Below are positions 7,508-16,411 of a DNA stretch of 34,681 nt, piece by piece. The notes beneath the pieces are model-generated. The model worked only from the letters and a program-made list of their open reading frames with translations. It was not told where the DNA came from and made no database searches. The DNA is from Novacetimonas maltaceti. GTDB taxonomy: Bacteria > Pseudomonadota > Alphaproteobacteria > Acetobacterales > Acetobacteraceae. Each line of letters opens with the position of its first letter. Positions within the stretch are counted from its first letter, which is position 1. The stretch covers positions 1-34,681 of the forward strand of contig NZ_POTC01000032.1 of NCBI RefSeq assembly GCF_002906255.1, written 5' to 3'. Position numbers and translations under genes: made by a program.

Positions 7508-9190
7508 GTGACGATTGCAAACCGTCTGTTGTTCGGCTTCATGGTCGGCGTCCTGCTGATGGTCTCGCTTGGCGTCTATGCGCTGGGGCAGATCCGCGAC
7601 GTCCGCGATGAAATGACCATCATCGTCACGCGCGACCTTACGGTCTACCGGCAGTTGACGCAGATCCGCGTCGACGAGACCGACCTCGCGGCGCGGCGCC
7701 TTGCGATCGTCGCGCATTATTACGCCCATGATTACGAAAACGCGCCCGGCGCGCTTGATGACGCGATTTCCGACTGGGATGAGCGCGCGCACCAGGCTGA
7801 CGAACTGCTCCGCCTTGTCACCGCCGGCGCGGACGAGGCGGAACGCCTGGCCCAGTCCACCGACCAGCGTGACATGTTCGGCACCGTGTCGGGGCAGTTG
7901 CGTGAAATGTCGCAGCAGGTGCTGGTGGATGAACGCGCGGTCGGCGCGCTGTTCCACGCGATGCGCGCGGGCGACCAGCAGGTGGTGCGCGAACAGGTCG
8001 GGCGCATCGAAAGCCGGGAGAAGGAGATCGACCAGTTGGTCAGCCAGGCGGCCTCCCTGCTGGACCGCGGGGTGCTGGTTGCGGAAACGCAGGGTGGCGC
8101 CTCGTATGACTACAGCCGCCGTTCGCTGGCCATCGGGCTGGGGGCCGCGGTGATCGTGGCGCTGATCGTGACGTTCTGGACGCGGCGTTCGATCATGGAA
8201 CCGCTGGCCTCCATCATGCATGTGATGGAACGCGTGGGGCATGGCGACCTTGCCACCCGTGCGAAGGTGGGGGACATGGGCGAAAACCGTGACGAGGTGG
8301 CGCGCCTTGCCGCCGGGCTGAACCGCATGATCGACGGCCTGCGTGAAATCGCCCGCCAGAGCGGGGAAGTCACGCGCGACCTTGACGTCGCCGTCGCCGA
8401 CATTCGCGCCTCCACCCAGCAGCAGGCCGCAAGCGTGGAGGAACAGTTCGCCGCCATCCAGGAAACGGCCGCGACCGTGGACCAGATCACCCATTCCGGC
8501 GCGCAGATCAGCAAGCGCGCGCGGGAGGTGATTTCCTCGGCCGAGGTGATCGTCCACAGTTCGGCAAGCGGGCTCGAGGCCGTGGAGGAGACGGCCCGCG
8601 CCATGGCCCGCACCCATGAGGGGGCCGAGGCCGTGGCGTCGAACATCGTCGCCCTGTCCGAACGGACCGAGGCGATCAGCGAGATCATCACCACCGTCAA
8701 TGATCTGTCGGAACGCTCCCACCTGCTTGCGCTCAATGCCGCGATCGAGGCTGCGGCGGCGGGCGAGCACGGGCGTTCCTTCGCCGTGGTCGCGGCCGAG
8801 ATGAAGATCCTTGCCGACCAGTCGCGCGATGCGACGCAGAACGTGCGCTCCATCCTTGGCGACATCCAGCGCGGCATCAACACCTCGGTCATGCTGACGG
8901 AGGAAGCGGTCAAGCGTGTCTCCGCCGGGCGCGAGCGCACCGACATCGCCTACAAGACCATCGAGCGCATGACCGGCGGGATCGAGGAGGGCGTGCATGC
9001 GTTCCAGCAGATCGTCGCCTCCACCAACCAGCAGCAGCTTGGCATCGAGCAGGTCATGACCGCATTGCAGAGCATCCGCCAGGCCAGCCAGCAGACATCG
9101 GGCGGCACGCGCAACCTGGAGGCATCGGCCAGCAACCTGGGCAAGCTGTCGAAGCAGTTGCTGGCGATTTCCGCCCGCTACCGGACCTGA
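7508..9190 (+). CDS. Methyl-accepting chemoreceptor (MCP)
   Basis: A 560-residue receptor. Membrane segment 1 is at about 5-28 (LLFGFMVGVLLMVSLGVYAL), a helical periplasmic sensor of about 165 residues follows (four-helix-bundle type by length and pattern), membrane segment 2 is at about 198-220, and then come HAMP (RRSIMEPLASIMHVMERVGH onward) and the signalling domain. The hairpin tip is well conserved: LLALNAAIEAAAAGEHGRSF then AVVAAEMKILADQSRDATQN. The C-terminus (ISARYRT) lacks a CheR/CheB-docking pentapeptide. The start is GTG 7508, 6 nt after the cheW stop. The ligand cannot be read from sequence. As the only receptor in the cluster, it is the probable dedicated input of this pathway. 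Confidence 0.95.
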   Translation: MTIANRLLFGFMVGVLLMVSLGVYALGQIRDVRDEMTIIVTRDLTVYRQLTQIRVDETDLAARRLAIVAHYYAHDYENAPGALDDAISDWDERAHQADELLRLVTAGADEAERLAQSTDQRDMFGTVSGQLREMSQQVLVDERAVGALFHAMRAGDQQVVREQVGRIESREKEIDQLVSQAASLLDRGVLVAETQGGASYDYSRRSLAIGLGAAVIVALIVTFWTRRSIMEPLASIMHVMERVGHGDLATRAKVGDMGENRDEVARLAAGLNRMIDGLREIARQSGEVTRDLDVAVADIRASTQQQAASVEEQFAAIQETAATVDQITHSGAQISKRAREVISSAEVIVHSSASGLEAVEETARAMARTHEGAEAVASNIVALSERTEAISEIITTVNDLSERSHLLALNAAIEAAAAGEHGRSFAVVAAEMKILADQSRDATQNVRSILGDIQRGINTSVMLTEEAVKRVSAGRERTDIAYKTIERMTGGIEEGVHAFQQIVASTNQQQLGIEQVMTALQSIRQASQQTSGGTRNLEASASNLGKLSKQLLAISARYRT

Positions 9191-9199
9191 CGCCCGGTT

Positions 9200-11344
9200 G
9201 TGGTTGACCTCAGGCAGGAGCTCCTGGCGGTTTTCGACGCGGAATATCGCGACCATCTGCGCGTCATCCGCGATCTGCTGAATACCTGGTGCGGCACAAG
9301 GCAGGCGCTGGCGGAAATCTTCCGTCGCATGCACTCGCTCAAGGGGGCGGCGCGCGCGGTGGAAATCCCGGCGGTGGAGGAAATCGCCCACGCGGTGGAA
9401 AACCGCCTGTCCACGCTGATGGAACGTGGCGGCACGCTGGATGATGCAGATATCGCGATCATTTCACATGCCCTTGACGATATCGACGCCATCATGGAAC
9501 CCGCGCCGCCGCCCGATGCGGCCCCGGACGCCGGTGCTGGCGCGGACGGGCGCGCAGTCGCGGCCACGCCCGCCAGCGAAGGCGCGGAGGCCTATGTGCA
9601 GGTTCCCGTCTCCCGCCTTGATGCGCTGTCGGGGGCGGTGCACGACCTGCTGGGGGTGGCCGAGCGCCACGACCGGCTGTGGGAAAAGCTGAGCGACCTG
9701 CTGCGTGACATGCGCGCGCTGTCGCATGCGCCCCAACGCATCCATGCCGACCCGGTCGCGATGTTTTCGCGCATGACGCGGCGGCTGATGGCCATCGGGC
9801 GGGAACATGAACTGATGACCGGGCAGGGCGACCGCGCCCTGCTGCGCCTTGGCGAGGAAGTGCACGCCATCAGCCTCGTGCCTGCGGGGACGGTGTTCGG
9901 CTCGCTCGCCGCGATGGCGCGGCGCATCGCGCGCGAACATGGTGGCGCGCAGGCTCAGGTGGAGGTGCGGCTGCGCGGGATGGAGGTGCAGGCCGAACGC
10001 CGTGTGATGCAGGCGCTGCGCGATCCCGTGCTGCACCTGCTGCGCAATGCCATCGTCCATGGCCATGAAAGCCGCGCGCAGCGGCTGAAGGCCGGCAAGC
10101 CGGAGCATCAGACCATCACCCTGACGGTCACGCTGACGGGGGTGCGCCTGCAGGTCAGGGTCAGTGACGACGGGTGCGGCCCCGACCTGAAGGCGATCGC
10201 CGCGCGCGCGGTGCGCCAGGGCATGATCCATGTCGATGCGCCGCTCGATGCGCGGCAACTGCTGGCGCGGGTGTTCGAACCCGGCTTTTCCACCCGCGCG
10301 CATGTGGACCACCTTGCCGGCCGAGGCGTCGGCCTGTCGATCGTGGCGGAGGCCGCGCGCGCCCTGCACGGCACCGTGGCCATGGAACAGGGGCAGCCAT
10401 GCGGCACGGTCGTGACCCTGACGGTGCCCGTCTCGCAACGCCAGCGCACCGTCCTGCTGGTGGAAAACGGGGAGCGGATGATCGGCCTGCCCGGGCGCGT
10501 CATCCGGCACCTGCTGCGGGTGATGCGCGATGAGATCCGCATGATCGACGGCTGCCCGTTCGCGGTCCTGCCGCATCCGGACACACGGGACGCGCCGGCG
10601 CGGGACAGGGACGCGCAGGCGCCCGAGGAACTGGTGCCCATCGTCCCGCTGTCGGCCTTTGTGGGGGGGGACGATGCCCCCGTCGGCCTGCCGGTGCGCA
10701 GCGGGGCCGTGACGGTCGCGGTGATGGAGGTCGATGGCGTGTCGTGCGGTTTCGCCGTTGAGCGGATGGTCGAGGTGCGCACGCTGCTGATTTCCGATGC
10801 CTCCGCCGTGGGGCTGGACAGTGAACTGGTGCCCGGCATCGCCTGGCCGCGCGAGGACCGTCCCGTCTTCGTCATCAGTCCCGACCGCCTGTTTGAACGC
10901 TGGCGCGCGCGAAAGGGCAGGGGCATGGACTTCGCGCCCGCCCCGCCGCCGCAGGCCACGCCAGAGGCCCGGCGCGCGCCGCTGGTGCTGGTGGTTGATG
11001 ATTCCATCACCACGCGCACCCTGCAGAAGACGATTCTGCAGGCCCATGGCTTTGACGTGATGCTGGCAGTGGACGGGGAGGAGGCGCTGATGCTGCTGCT
11101 GCAGTCGTCGCGCCGGGTGGATGTGGTTGTGACCGACGTGGAGATGCCTCGCATGGACGGTTTCGCGCTGCTGGCGGCCATCCGCGCCGACCCGCGCCTG
11201 GCGGACATTCCCGTCGTGCTGATGACGTCGCGCGACAATGACGAGGAGATACGCCGCGGGCTTGAAGGTGGCGCGCGCGCCTATATCACCAAGCAGAAAT
11301 TCGACCAGGGCGAACTGCTGGCGACGATCCGGGGGCTGTTGTGA
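9200..11344 (+). CDS. cheA: CheA histidine kinase fused to a receiver domain
   Basis: A 714-residue hybrid kinase. One HPt domain (phospho-His45 in RRMHSLKGAARAVE), no P2 CheY-binding domain, a dimerisation region, then a CheA-type ATPase: N box LHLLRNAIVHGHE, G1 VSDDGCGPD, F box VFEPGFSTR, G2 GRGVGLSIV. A CheW-like P5 domain (about 430-580) and a C-terminal receiver follow, with acidic pair VVDDS, phospho-Asp646 in VVVTDVEMPRMDG and Lys in AYITKQK. All catalytic boxes are intact. The architecture equals WspE and the CheA3-CheY hybrid of R. centenum. The only suitable start is GTG 9200, 9 nt after the MCP stop. The receiver may act as phosphate sink or feedback element. Confidence 0.95.
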   Translation: MVDLRQELLAVFDAEYRDHLRVIRDLLNTWCGTRQALAEIFRRMHSLKGAARAVEIPAVEEIAHAVENRLSTLMERGGTLDDADIAIISHALDDIDAIMEPAPPPDAAPDAGAGADGRAVAATPASEGAEAYVQVPVSRLDALSGAVHDLLGVAERHDRLWEKLSDLLRDMRALSHAPQRIHADPVAMFSRMTRRLMAIGREHELMTGQGDRALLRLGEEVHAISLVPAGTVFGSLAAMARRIAREHGGAQAQVEVRLRGMEVQAERRVMQALRDPVLHLLRNAIVHGHESRAQRLKAGKPEHQTITLTVTLTGVRLQVRVSDDGCGPDLKAIAARAVRQGMIHVDAPLDARQLLARVFEPGFSTRAHVDHLAGRGVGLSIVAEAARALHGTVAMEQGQPCGTVVTLTVPVSQRQRTVLLVENGERMIGLPGRVIRHLLRVMRDEIRMIDGCPFAVLPHPDTRDAPARDRDAQAPEELVPIVPLSAFVGGDDAPVGLPVRSGAVTVAVMEVDGVSCGFAVERMVEVRTLLISDASAVGLDSELVPGIAWPREDRPVFVISPDRLFERWRARKGRGMDFAPAPPPQATPEARRAPLVLVVDDSITTRTLQKTILQAHGFDVMLAVDGEEALMLLLQSSRRVDVVVTDVEMPRMDGFALLAAIRADPRLADIPVVLMTSRDNDEEIRRGLEGGARAYITKQKFDQGELLATIRGLL

Positions 11345-12441
11345 TCCATACCCCTGCCGCAGCCCCGCGTTCCGTCCTGGTGGTGGAGGATTCGGCCGTC
11401 CTGCGCCACCTGCTGTCGCACAGCATCCGCAACGACCCGCGCCTGCGCCTGATCGACGCGGTCGAAAGCGCGGAGGAGGCGATCCGCCTTGTCCCGCACC
11501 TGCGCCCGGACGTGATTTCGATGGATGTCTGCCTGCCGGGCATGGACGGGCTGGAGGCGACGCGCCGCATCATGGCGCAGTGCCCGACCCCCATCGTCAT
11601 CGTCAGCGACGCGCTGGATGCGCAGGTGTCGATGAACGCGCTGCGTTCGGGCGCGCTTGCGGTGATCGAGAAGCCGCGCGGCCTGACATCGGAAGCCGGG
11701 CGCGCCGCCGTCAGCGCGATCACGACGCAGCTTTACATCATGAGCCAGGTGCCCGTGATCCGCCGGCGCCTGCCCGATGCACGGCCGCCGCAGGTCCCGC
11801 CGCCTGCGCCATGGACCGTCCCGCCACGCATCCTCGCCCTTGCCGCCTCCACCGGGGGGCCGCGCGCCTTTGCGCAGGTGCTGGGCGCGTTGCCGGTGGA
11901 TTTTCCCATTCCCGTCGTCGGCGTGCAGCATATGGGCGGCCCGTTCATGGAGGGGTTCGCCCACTGGCTGGACCAGCAGGTGCCCATGCCGGTCGCGCTC
12001 GCGCGCCATGGCGATGTGCTGCGGCGTGGCCATGTCTATATCGCGCCGGGCGACCGGCACCTGGGGGTCGGCACACGGGGGGAGGCGGTGCTGCTCGACA
12101 TGCCGCCGGTGCAGGGGCAGCGGCCGTCGGCGTCGGTCCTGTTTTCATCCGTTGCCCGCGCCTATGGCCGTGGCGCTCTGGGCGTGCTGATGACCGGGAT
12201 GGGGGAGGACGGGGCGCAGGGCCTTGGCGACATGCGCCGCGCGGGTGGCTATACCATGACGGAGGACCGCAGCACCGCCGTCATCCATGGCATGCCGGGG
12301 GCTGCGGAACGTGCCGGCGCGACCTGCATCAGCCTGCCGCTGCCTGACATCGCCCCGCATATCGAGCGGCTCCTCGCCGATAGCGCCGCCCCGCCCGAGG
12401 GGACGCTCCCCGGGCGACAGATACCACGGAACATGGCCTGA
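11341..12441 (+). CDS. cheB: CheB receptor methylesterase
   Basis: A 366-residue response-regulator esterase that removes receptor methyl groups. The receiver (about 10-120) has VVEDS, phospho-Asp62 in SMDVCLPGMDG and Lys111. After a proline-rich linker comes the esterase domain with the Ser170-His197-Asp290 triad: LAASTGGP, QHMGGPF and MTGMGEDGA. Canonical CheB reads QHMPAGFT; the QHMGGPF variant keeps the catalytic His. It starts with GTG overlapping the cheA stop in GTGA, consistent with coupled translation. Confidence 0.95.
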   Translation: MIHTPAAAPRSVLVVEDSAVLRHLLSHSIRNDPRLRLIDAVESAEEAIRLVPHLRPDVISMDVCLPGMDGLEATRRIMAQCPTPIVIVSDALDAQVSMNALRSGALAVIEKPRGLTSEAGRAAVSAITTQLYIMSQVPVIRRRLPDARPPQVPPPAPWTVPPRILALAASTGGPRAFAQVLGALPVDFPIPVVGVQHMGGPFMEGFAHWLDQQVPMPVALARHGDVLRRGHVYIAPGDRHLGVGTRGEAVLLDMPPVQGQRPSASVLFSSVARAYGRGALGVLMTGMGEDGAQGLGDMRRAGGYTMTEDRSTAVIHGMPGAAERAGATCISLPLPDIAPHIERLLADSAAPPEGTLPGRQIPRNMA

Positions 12442-12443
12442 TC

Positions 12444-14372
12444 ATGACAGTACAGCCCGATGACGACCGCCCCGCCACCGTCCTTCTGGTGGAGGATTCC
12501 GATACGCAGGCGCTGCGCATCCGCTACATGCTGCAGGGCCATGGCTTTACCGTGGAACGCGTCGCAAGCGGGGAGGCGGCGCTCGATACGCTCGACAGCC
12601 ATATCCCCGACCTCGTGATCGCGGACTACCACCTGCCGGGCATGAATGGCGGGCAGCTTGCGCGGCAGTTGCGCATGAACGCGGTGACGCGCACCATCCC
12701 CGTCCTGATCCTGACCGAGGGCATAGAGCCGGGGCTGGAGCGCGAAGGGCTGGAGAGCGGGGCCGACGCCTATGTGCCCAAATCCTCGGACTCGGAACTG
12801 ATCGTCTTTCGCATCCGCGCGCTCCTGCGTGAATATGCGGGCAATGTCCGCGCCCGTCCGGGGCGCGTGTTCCGCCGTGCGCGCATCCTTGTCGTCACGC
12901 CGCGCCATGACGCGACCACCGACGGGGGAAAGGTCGGGGCGCTGATCGACCTGCTGCAGCGCGACGGGCATATCGTGACCATCTGCGCCGATCCCGCGCA
13001 TTTCGACCGGCAGATTCTGCTCGACCCCGAACGCGCGCCCGACTGCGTGGTGGTGGACCTGACGGTGGGCGGGTTCGATGGCGTGGTCTTCTGCCGCAGG
13101 CTTGACGAACTGCGCCAGGAGGTGCTGATGCGGGGCGGCGTGCCGCTGCGTATCCTTGCGATCAGTCCGCCCTGCCCGGACCAGCGGGAATTTTCCGCCC
13201 GCGTGTTTGAAACGGGCGTTGACGACCTTGTGCCCGATGATGTCGCGCCTTCCGTTCTGGCGCTGCGCATCCGCGTGCTGGTGCGGCGCAAGCTGTTGCA
13301 GGATGACGTCCGCCGCATCGAGGTGGAACGCCAGAACCGCGAGATCGCGATCAAGAGCGCGCGCGCCGAGGCCGCCGCCATCGCATCGAAGGCCTCGCTG
13401 GCGGAGGCGCTGGAACAGGCCAACCGTGAACTGGCCGATGCCAACCGCAAGCTGATCGAGACGCAGGGCAAGCTGGTGCAGACGGCCAAGATGGCGTCGC
13501 TGGGTGAACTGGTGGCGGGCATCGCGCACGAGATCAACAACCCGCTGGCCTTCATCCTCGCGCACAAGGATACCGTGGCGCGGGGACTGGAGCGCGTGAT
13601 GGAGATGGAGGACGCCTCCACCGACACCGGCCGTGACGGGCGCGAGGCGATCCTGCGCAAATGCCGCGACCGCGTGGCGTCGATGAACCTTGGCCTGCGC
13701 CGGATCCAGAACCTCGTGCTGAACCTGCGCAAGTTCTCGCGGCTGGACGAGGGGCTGTTCCAGGTCATCGACGTGCCCGAAGCGCTGGAGACGGTGCTGG
13801 CGCTGCTGACGCAGAAACTGGGCAATGGCATTGTCGTGCATCGCGACTATACCGCGCCGGAGCGGCTGTACTGCCAGGCGGCGCTGCTCAACCAGGTCAT
13901 CATGAATATTATCAGCAATGCCGCCGATGCAATTCTGGAGGCGGCGGAACGTGATAATCCCTTGTCTGACACACCGGCGCAGGGCCGGATCGACATCCGC
14001 ACCGAACTCAGGCGCGAAGGGGAGGATGGAACTCCCCATTACGTCTTCACCATTTCCGATACCGGGCCGGGCGTCGCGCCGGAGGTGCAGGAACGTATCT
14101 TCGAACCCTTCTTCACCACCAAGCCGGTGGGCGCGGGAACGGGGCTGGGGCTTGCGATCGCCTATGGCGTGGTGCAGGCCCATCAGGGGACGCTGACGGT
14201 CGCCAACCGCGCGCAGGGGGGCGCGCAGTTCACCATTTCGGTGCCATGGCGCGCGCAGGATTCCGATGACGCGCATGGCAGGGCGGACGGCCCCGCCCCG
14301 AAAGGGCACGCACCGGGCACGCAGGCTGCCGCGGGCGGGCCGGCATCGGGCGGACAGGCAGGGCAGGCATGA
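12444..14372 (+). CDS. REC-REC-histidine kinase, CheS3-like
   Basis: A 642-residue soluble kinase, no membrane segment. REC1 (about 12-130) is complete: VEDSD, phospho-Asp61 in [11 protein letters not shown], Lys113. REC2 (about 146-280) keeps an Asp205 ([12 protein letters not shown]), but the acidic pair reads VVTPRHD and the conserved Lys is replaced in LVPDDV, so it is probably a degenerate receiver. A coiled-coil helix (about 288-348) leads to HisKA (His362 in [18 protein letters not shown]) and HATPase (N box [39 protein letters not shown]). This order resembles R. centenum CheS3, whose receiver is phosphorylated by CheA3. The C-terminal ~40 residues are a Gly/Ala/Pro tail. It starts 2 nt after cheB. 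Confidence 0.9.
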   Translation: MTVQPDDDRPATVLLVEDSDTQALRIRYMLQGHGFTVERVASGEAALDTLDSHIPDLVIADYHLPGMNGGQLARQLRMNAVTRTIPVLILTEGIEPGLEREGLESGADAYVPKSSDSELIVFRIRALLREYAGNVRARPGRVFRRARILVVTPRHDATTDGGKVGALIDLLQRDGHIVTICADPAHFDRQILLDPERAPDCVVVDLTVGGFDGVVFCRRLDELRQEVLMRGGVPLRILAISPPCPDQREFSARVFETGVDDLVPDDVAPSVLALRIRVLVRRKLLQDDVRRIEVERQNREIAIKSARAEAAAIASKASLAEALEQANRELADANRKLIETQGKLVQTAKMASLGELVAGIAHEINNPLAFILAHKDTVARGLERVMEMEDASTDTGRDGREAILRKCRDRVASMNLGLRRIQNLVLNLRKFSRLDEGLFQVIDVPEALETVLALLTQKLGNGIVVHRDYTAPERLYCQAALLNQVIMNIISNAADAILEAAERDNPLSDTPAQGRIDIRTELRREGEDGTPHYVFTISDTGPGVAPEVQERIFEPFFTTKPVGAGTGLGLAIAYGVVQAHQGTLTVANRAQGGAQFTISVPWRAQDSDDAHGRADGPAPKGHAPGTQAAAGGPASGGQAGQA

Positions 14373-16363
14373 TGGGAAAGAGCATGACAACGACAACACA
14401 GCCCGCGCGTCCCGTCATCCTGGTGGTGGATGACGAGCCCGAGATCCTCGTCGCCCTGACGGACCTGCTCGAAGATGCCTTCAGTGTCGTCTCCACCACG
14501 TCGCCGGTGGAGGCGCTGGAGATCCTCGCGCAGCGCAACGATGTCGATGTCATCGTCTCCGACCAGCGCATGCCCGAGATGGGCGGCGATGTCATGCTGG
14601 CCCGCGCGCGTGAGATTTCCGACGCGCAGGCGATCCTGCTGACGGGATATGCGGATATCGGCGCGGTGGCCGCGGCCCTGAACCAGGGGCGCATCTCCTT
14701 TTATTCGCACAAGCCGTGGGACCCCGACGCCCTGCGCGCGATGATCGTGCAGGCCGCGGACTATCACCGGCTGGAACGCGAACTGCGCACCGAACGCCAG
14801 TTGCTGCACGGGCTGCTCAACAACCTGCGCGCGGGCCTTGGCTTCAAGGATGCCCAGGGGCGCTTCGTGCGCATCAACCGCCAGGCGGCCGATTTCTATG
14901 ACCGCGACATTGCCGACTGCCTTGGCCAGCGGGAGGAGGACCTGTGTGACCCCGTGCTGCTGCCCGCCCTGCGCGCGGCGGAGGAGCGCATGCGTGCCGA
15001 AGGCCGTGACGAGGCCGCGGTCGAACTGCCACCGCAGGTCGGGCGCGCCCACGGCCGCTGGCGCGAGTTCACGCGCGTCGTGCTTGAGGACGGGGAAAGT
15101 CCCGATGTCTATTCCGTGGTCATCAACCGCGACATCACCCGCCAGCAGGAAATGGAAGGCCGCCTGCGGCAGGCGGAAAAGATGCAGGCCCTTGGCACGA
15201 TGGCTGGCGGGATCGCGCATGATTTCAACAACCTGCTGACGGCGGTGCTGGGGTCGCTCGAACTGGCGCATGAAATGCTGCCGGAGGACGAGGGCGCGGT
15301 GCTGCGACTGCTTGACAACGCCACGGCGGCGGCGCGGCGCGGGGCGTCGCTGACGCGCAGGCTGCTCAATTTCAGCCGCCCGCGCGACCTGAGCCTTGAG
15401 CCGATCGACGTCAATGCCCTGCTGCATGGCATGAAGGACCTGCTGGCGCAGACCGTGGTGTCGCGGCAGGACAAGGGACTGGCGACGCCGTGTTCCATCG
15501 TTGTCGATACCGCTGCATCGGACGGGGCGCTGCCGCCGGTCTGCACCGATGCGGGGCAACTTGAACTCGCGGTGCTCAACCTGTGCATCAATGCCGTGGA
15601 CGCCATGCCCGAAGGGGGCGTGATCCGCGTGTCCACCGCGCTCAAGCGCGTGCGCGAAGTCGTGGCGGGCACCAACCTTGTCCCCGGCAGCTATGTCATG
15701 GTGTCGGTGCAGGATCAGGGCATGGGCATGTCGGAGGAGACGCTGGCGCGCGTGTTCGAACCGTTCTTCACCACCAAGGATGTCGGACGGGGCACCGGGC
15801 TTGGCCTGTCGATGATCTATGGATTCGTCCGCCATGTCGGTGGCGAGGTGCAGGTCCACAGCACTCCCGGCGCGGGCACGCGCGTGGACCTGTGCCTGCC
15901 GGTGCAGGATGGCACCGTGCGGGAGGAAAAGGCGGACGGGACCGTGCCGTCGACCATGCCCGACCGGCCGCTGCGCATCATGGTCGTTGACGATGAACCG
16001 GGCGTGCGCGCGGTCACGGCAGGGTTCCTGCGCGCCCGCGGGCACGAGGTCCACGATTATGCCGGGGGCAGGGCCGCCGTCGCCGCGCTGGAAGAAGGGG
16101 GGCTGGGCCCGCTCGACCTTGTCATCATGGACGTGATGATGCCTGAGATGGGCGGTCAGGAAACCGCGCACCGCCTGCAGGCGATCCAGCCGGACCTGAA
16201 GGTGCTGTACCTGACCGGATATGCCAACCTTGGCACCCTGCCGAAGGGGGGGAATGTCATGCACAAGCCCTTCACCCGCGCGGGACTGGCCGAACAGATC
16301 GGGCGAATCATGCGCGGCGGGGCCGCAGCAGCGCCGGGCGGGGGCGAAGCAGGGCACGGATGA
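14369..16363 (+). CDS. REC-PAS-histidine kinase-REC hybrid kinase
   Basis: A 664-residue soluble hybrid kinase. The N-terminal REC has VVDDEPE, phospho-Asp65 in IVSDQRMPEMGG and Lys115 in YSHKPWD, a style common in RpfG-like receivers. A PAS domain (about 145-260; GLGFKDAQGRFVRINRQAAD) follows, then HisKA (His284 in MAGGIAHDFNNLLTAV), HATPase (N box [41 protein letters not shown]) and a C-terminal REC (phospho-Asp588 in VIMDVMMPEMGG, Lys in VMHKPF). There is no DNA-binding, GGDEF or other effector domain. Its start overlaps the preceding stop (ATGA), so it belongs to the chemosensory operon. The terminal REC could be this pathway's CheY-equivalent output; that is inference. Confidence 0.92.
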   Translation: MMGKSMTTTTQPARPVILVVDDEPEILVALTDLLEDAFSVVSTTSPVEALEILAQRNDVDVIVSDQRMPEMGGDVMLARAREISDAQAILLTGYADIGAVAAALNQGRISFYSHKPWDPDALRAMIVQAADYHRLERELRTERQLLHGLLNNLRAGLGFKDAQGRFVRINRQAADFYDRDIADCLGQREEDLCDPVLLPALRAAEERMRAEGRDEAAVELPPQVGRAHGRWREFTRVVLEDGESPDVYSVVINRDITRQQEMEGRLRQAEKMQALGTMAGGIAHDFNNLLTAVLGSLELAHEMLPEDEGAVLRLLDNATAAARRGASLTRRLLNFSRPRDLSLEPIDVNALLHGMKDLLAQTVVSRQDKGLATPCSIVVDTAASDGALPPVCTDAGQLELAVLNLCINAVDAMPEGGVIRVSTALKRVREVVAGTNLVPGSYVMVSVQDQGMGMSEETLARVFEPFFTTKDVGRGTGLGLSMIYGFVRHVGGEVQVHSTPGAGTRVDLCLPVQDGTVREEKADGTVPSTMPDRPLRIMVVDDEPGVRAVTAGFLRARGHEVHDYAGGRAAVAALEEGGLGPLDLVIMDVMMPEMGGQETAHRLQAIQPDLKVLYLTGYANLGTLPKGGNVMHKPFTRAGLAEQIGRIMRGGAAAAPGGGEAGHG

Positions 16364-16411
16364 CGCCGCGCCCCCTTGTGCTGTGGGGCAAATCTCCTAT
16401 TTCTTCATGAT

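Noticed and set aside
6713-9391. 892-codon open frame on the minus strand opposite cheR, cheW and the MCP gene
   Set aside because: Its product is a low-complexity His/Arg/Ala/Gly string with no family motif; it is the GC-rich shadow of well-identified plus-strand genes.
12249-16357. Two 700-codon minus-strand frames opposite the hybrid kinases (12249-14399 and 14183-16357)
   Set aside because: Composition is shadow-like, and the plus-strand genes have complete kinase and receiver motifs.
4820-16363. Ordinary flagellar chemotaxis operon
   Set aside because: No cheY, cheZ, cheD or flagellar gene; CheA lacks P2 and carries a REC, and CheR carries a TPR tail, all pointing to a non-motility pathway.
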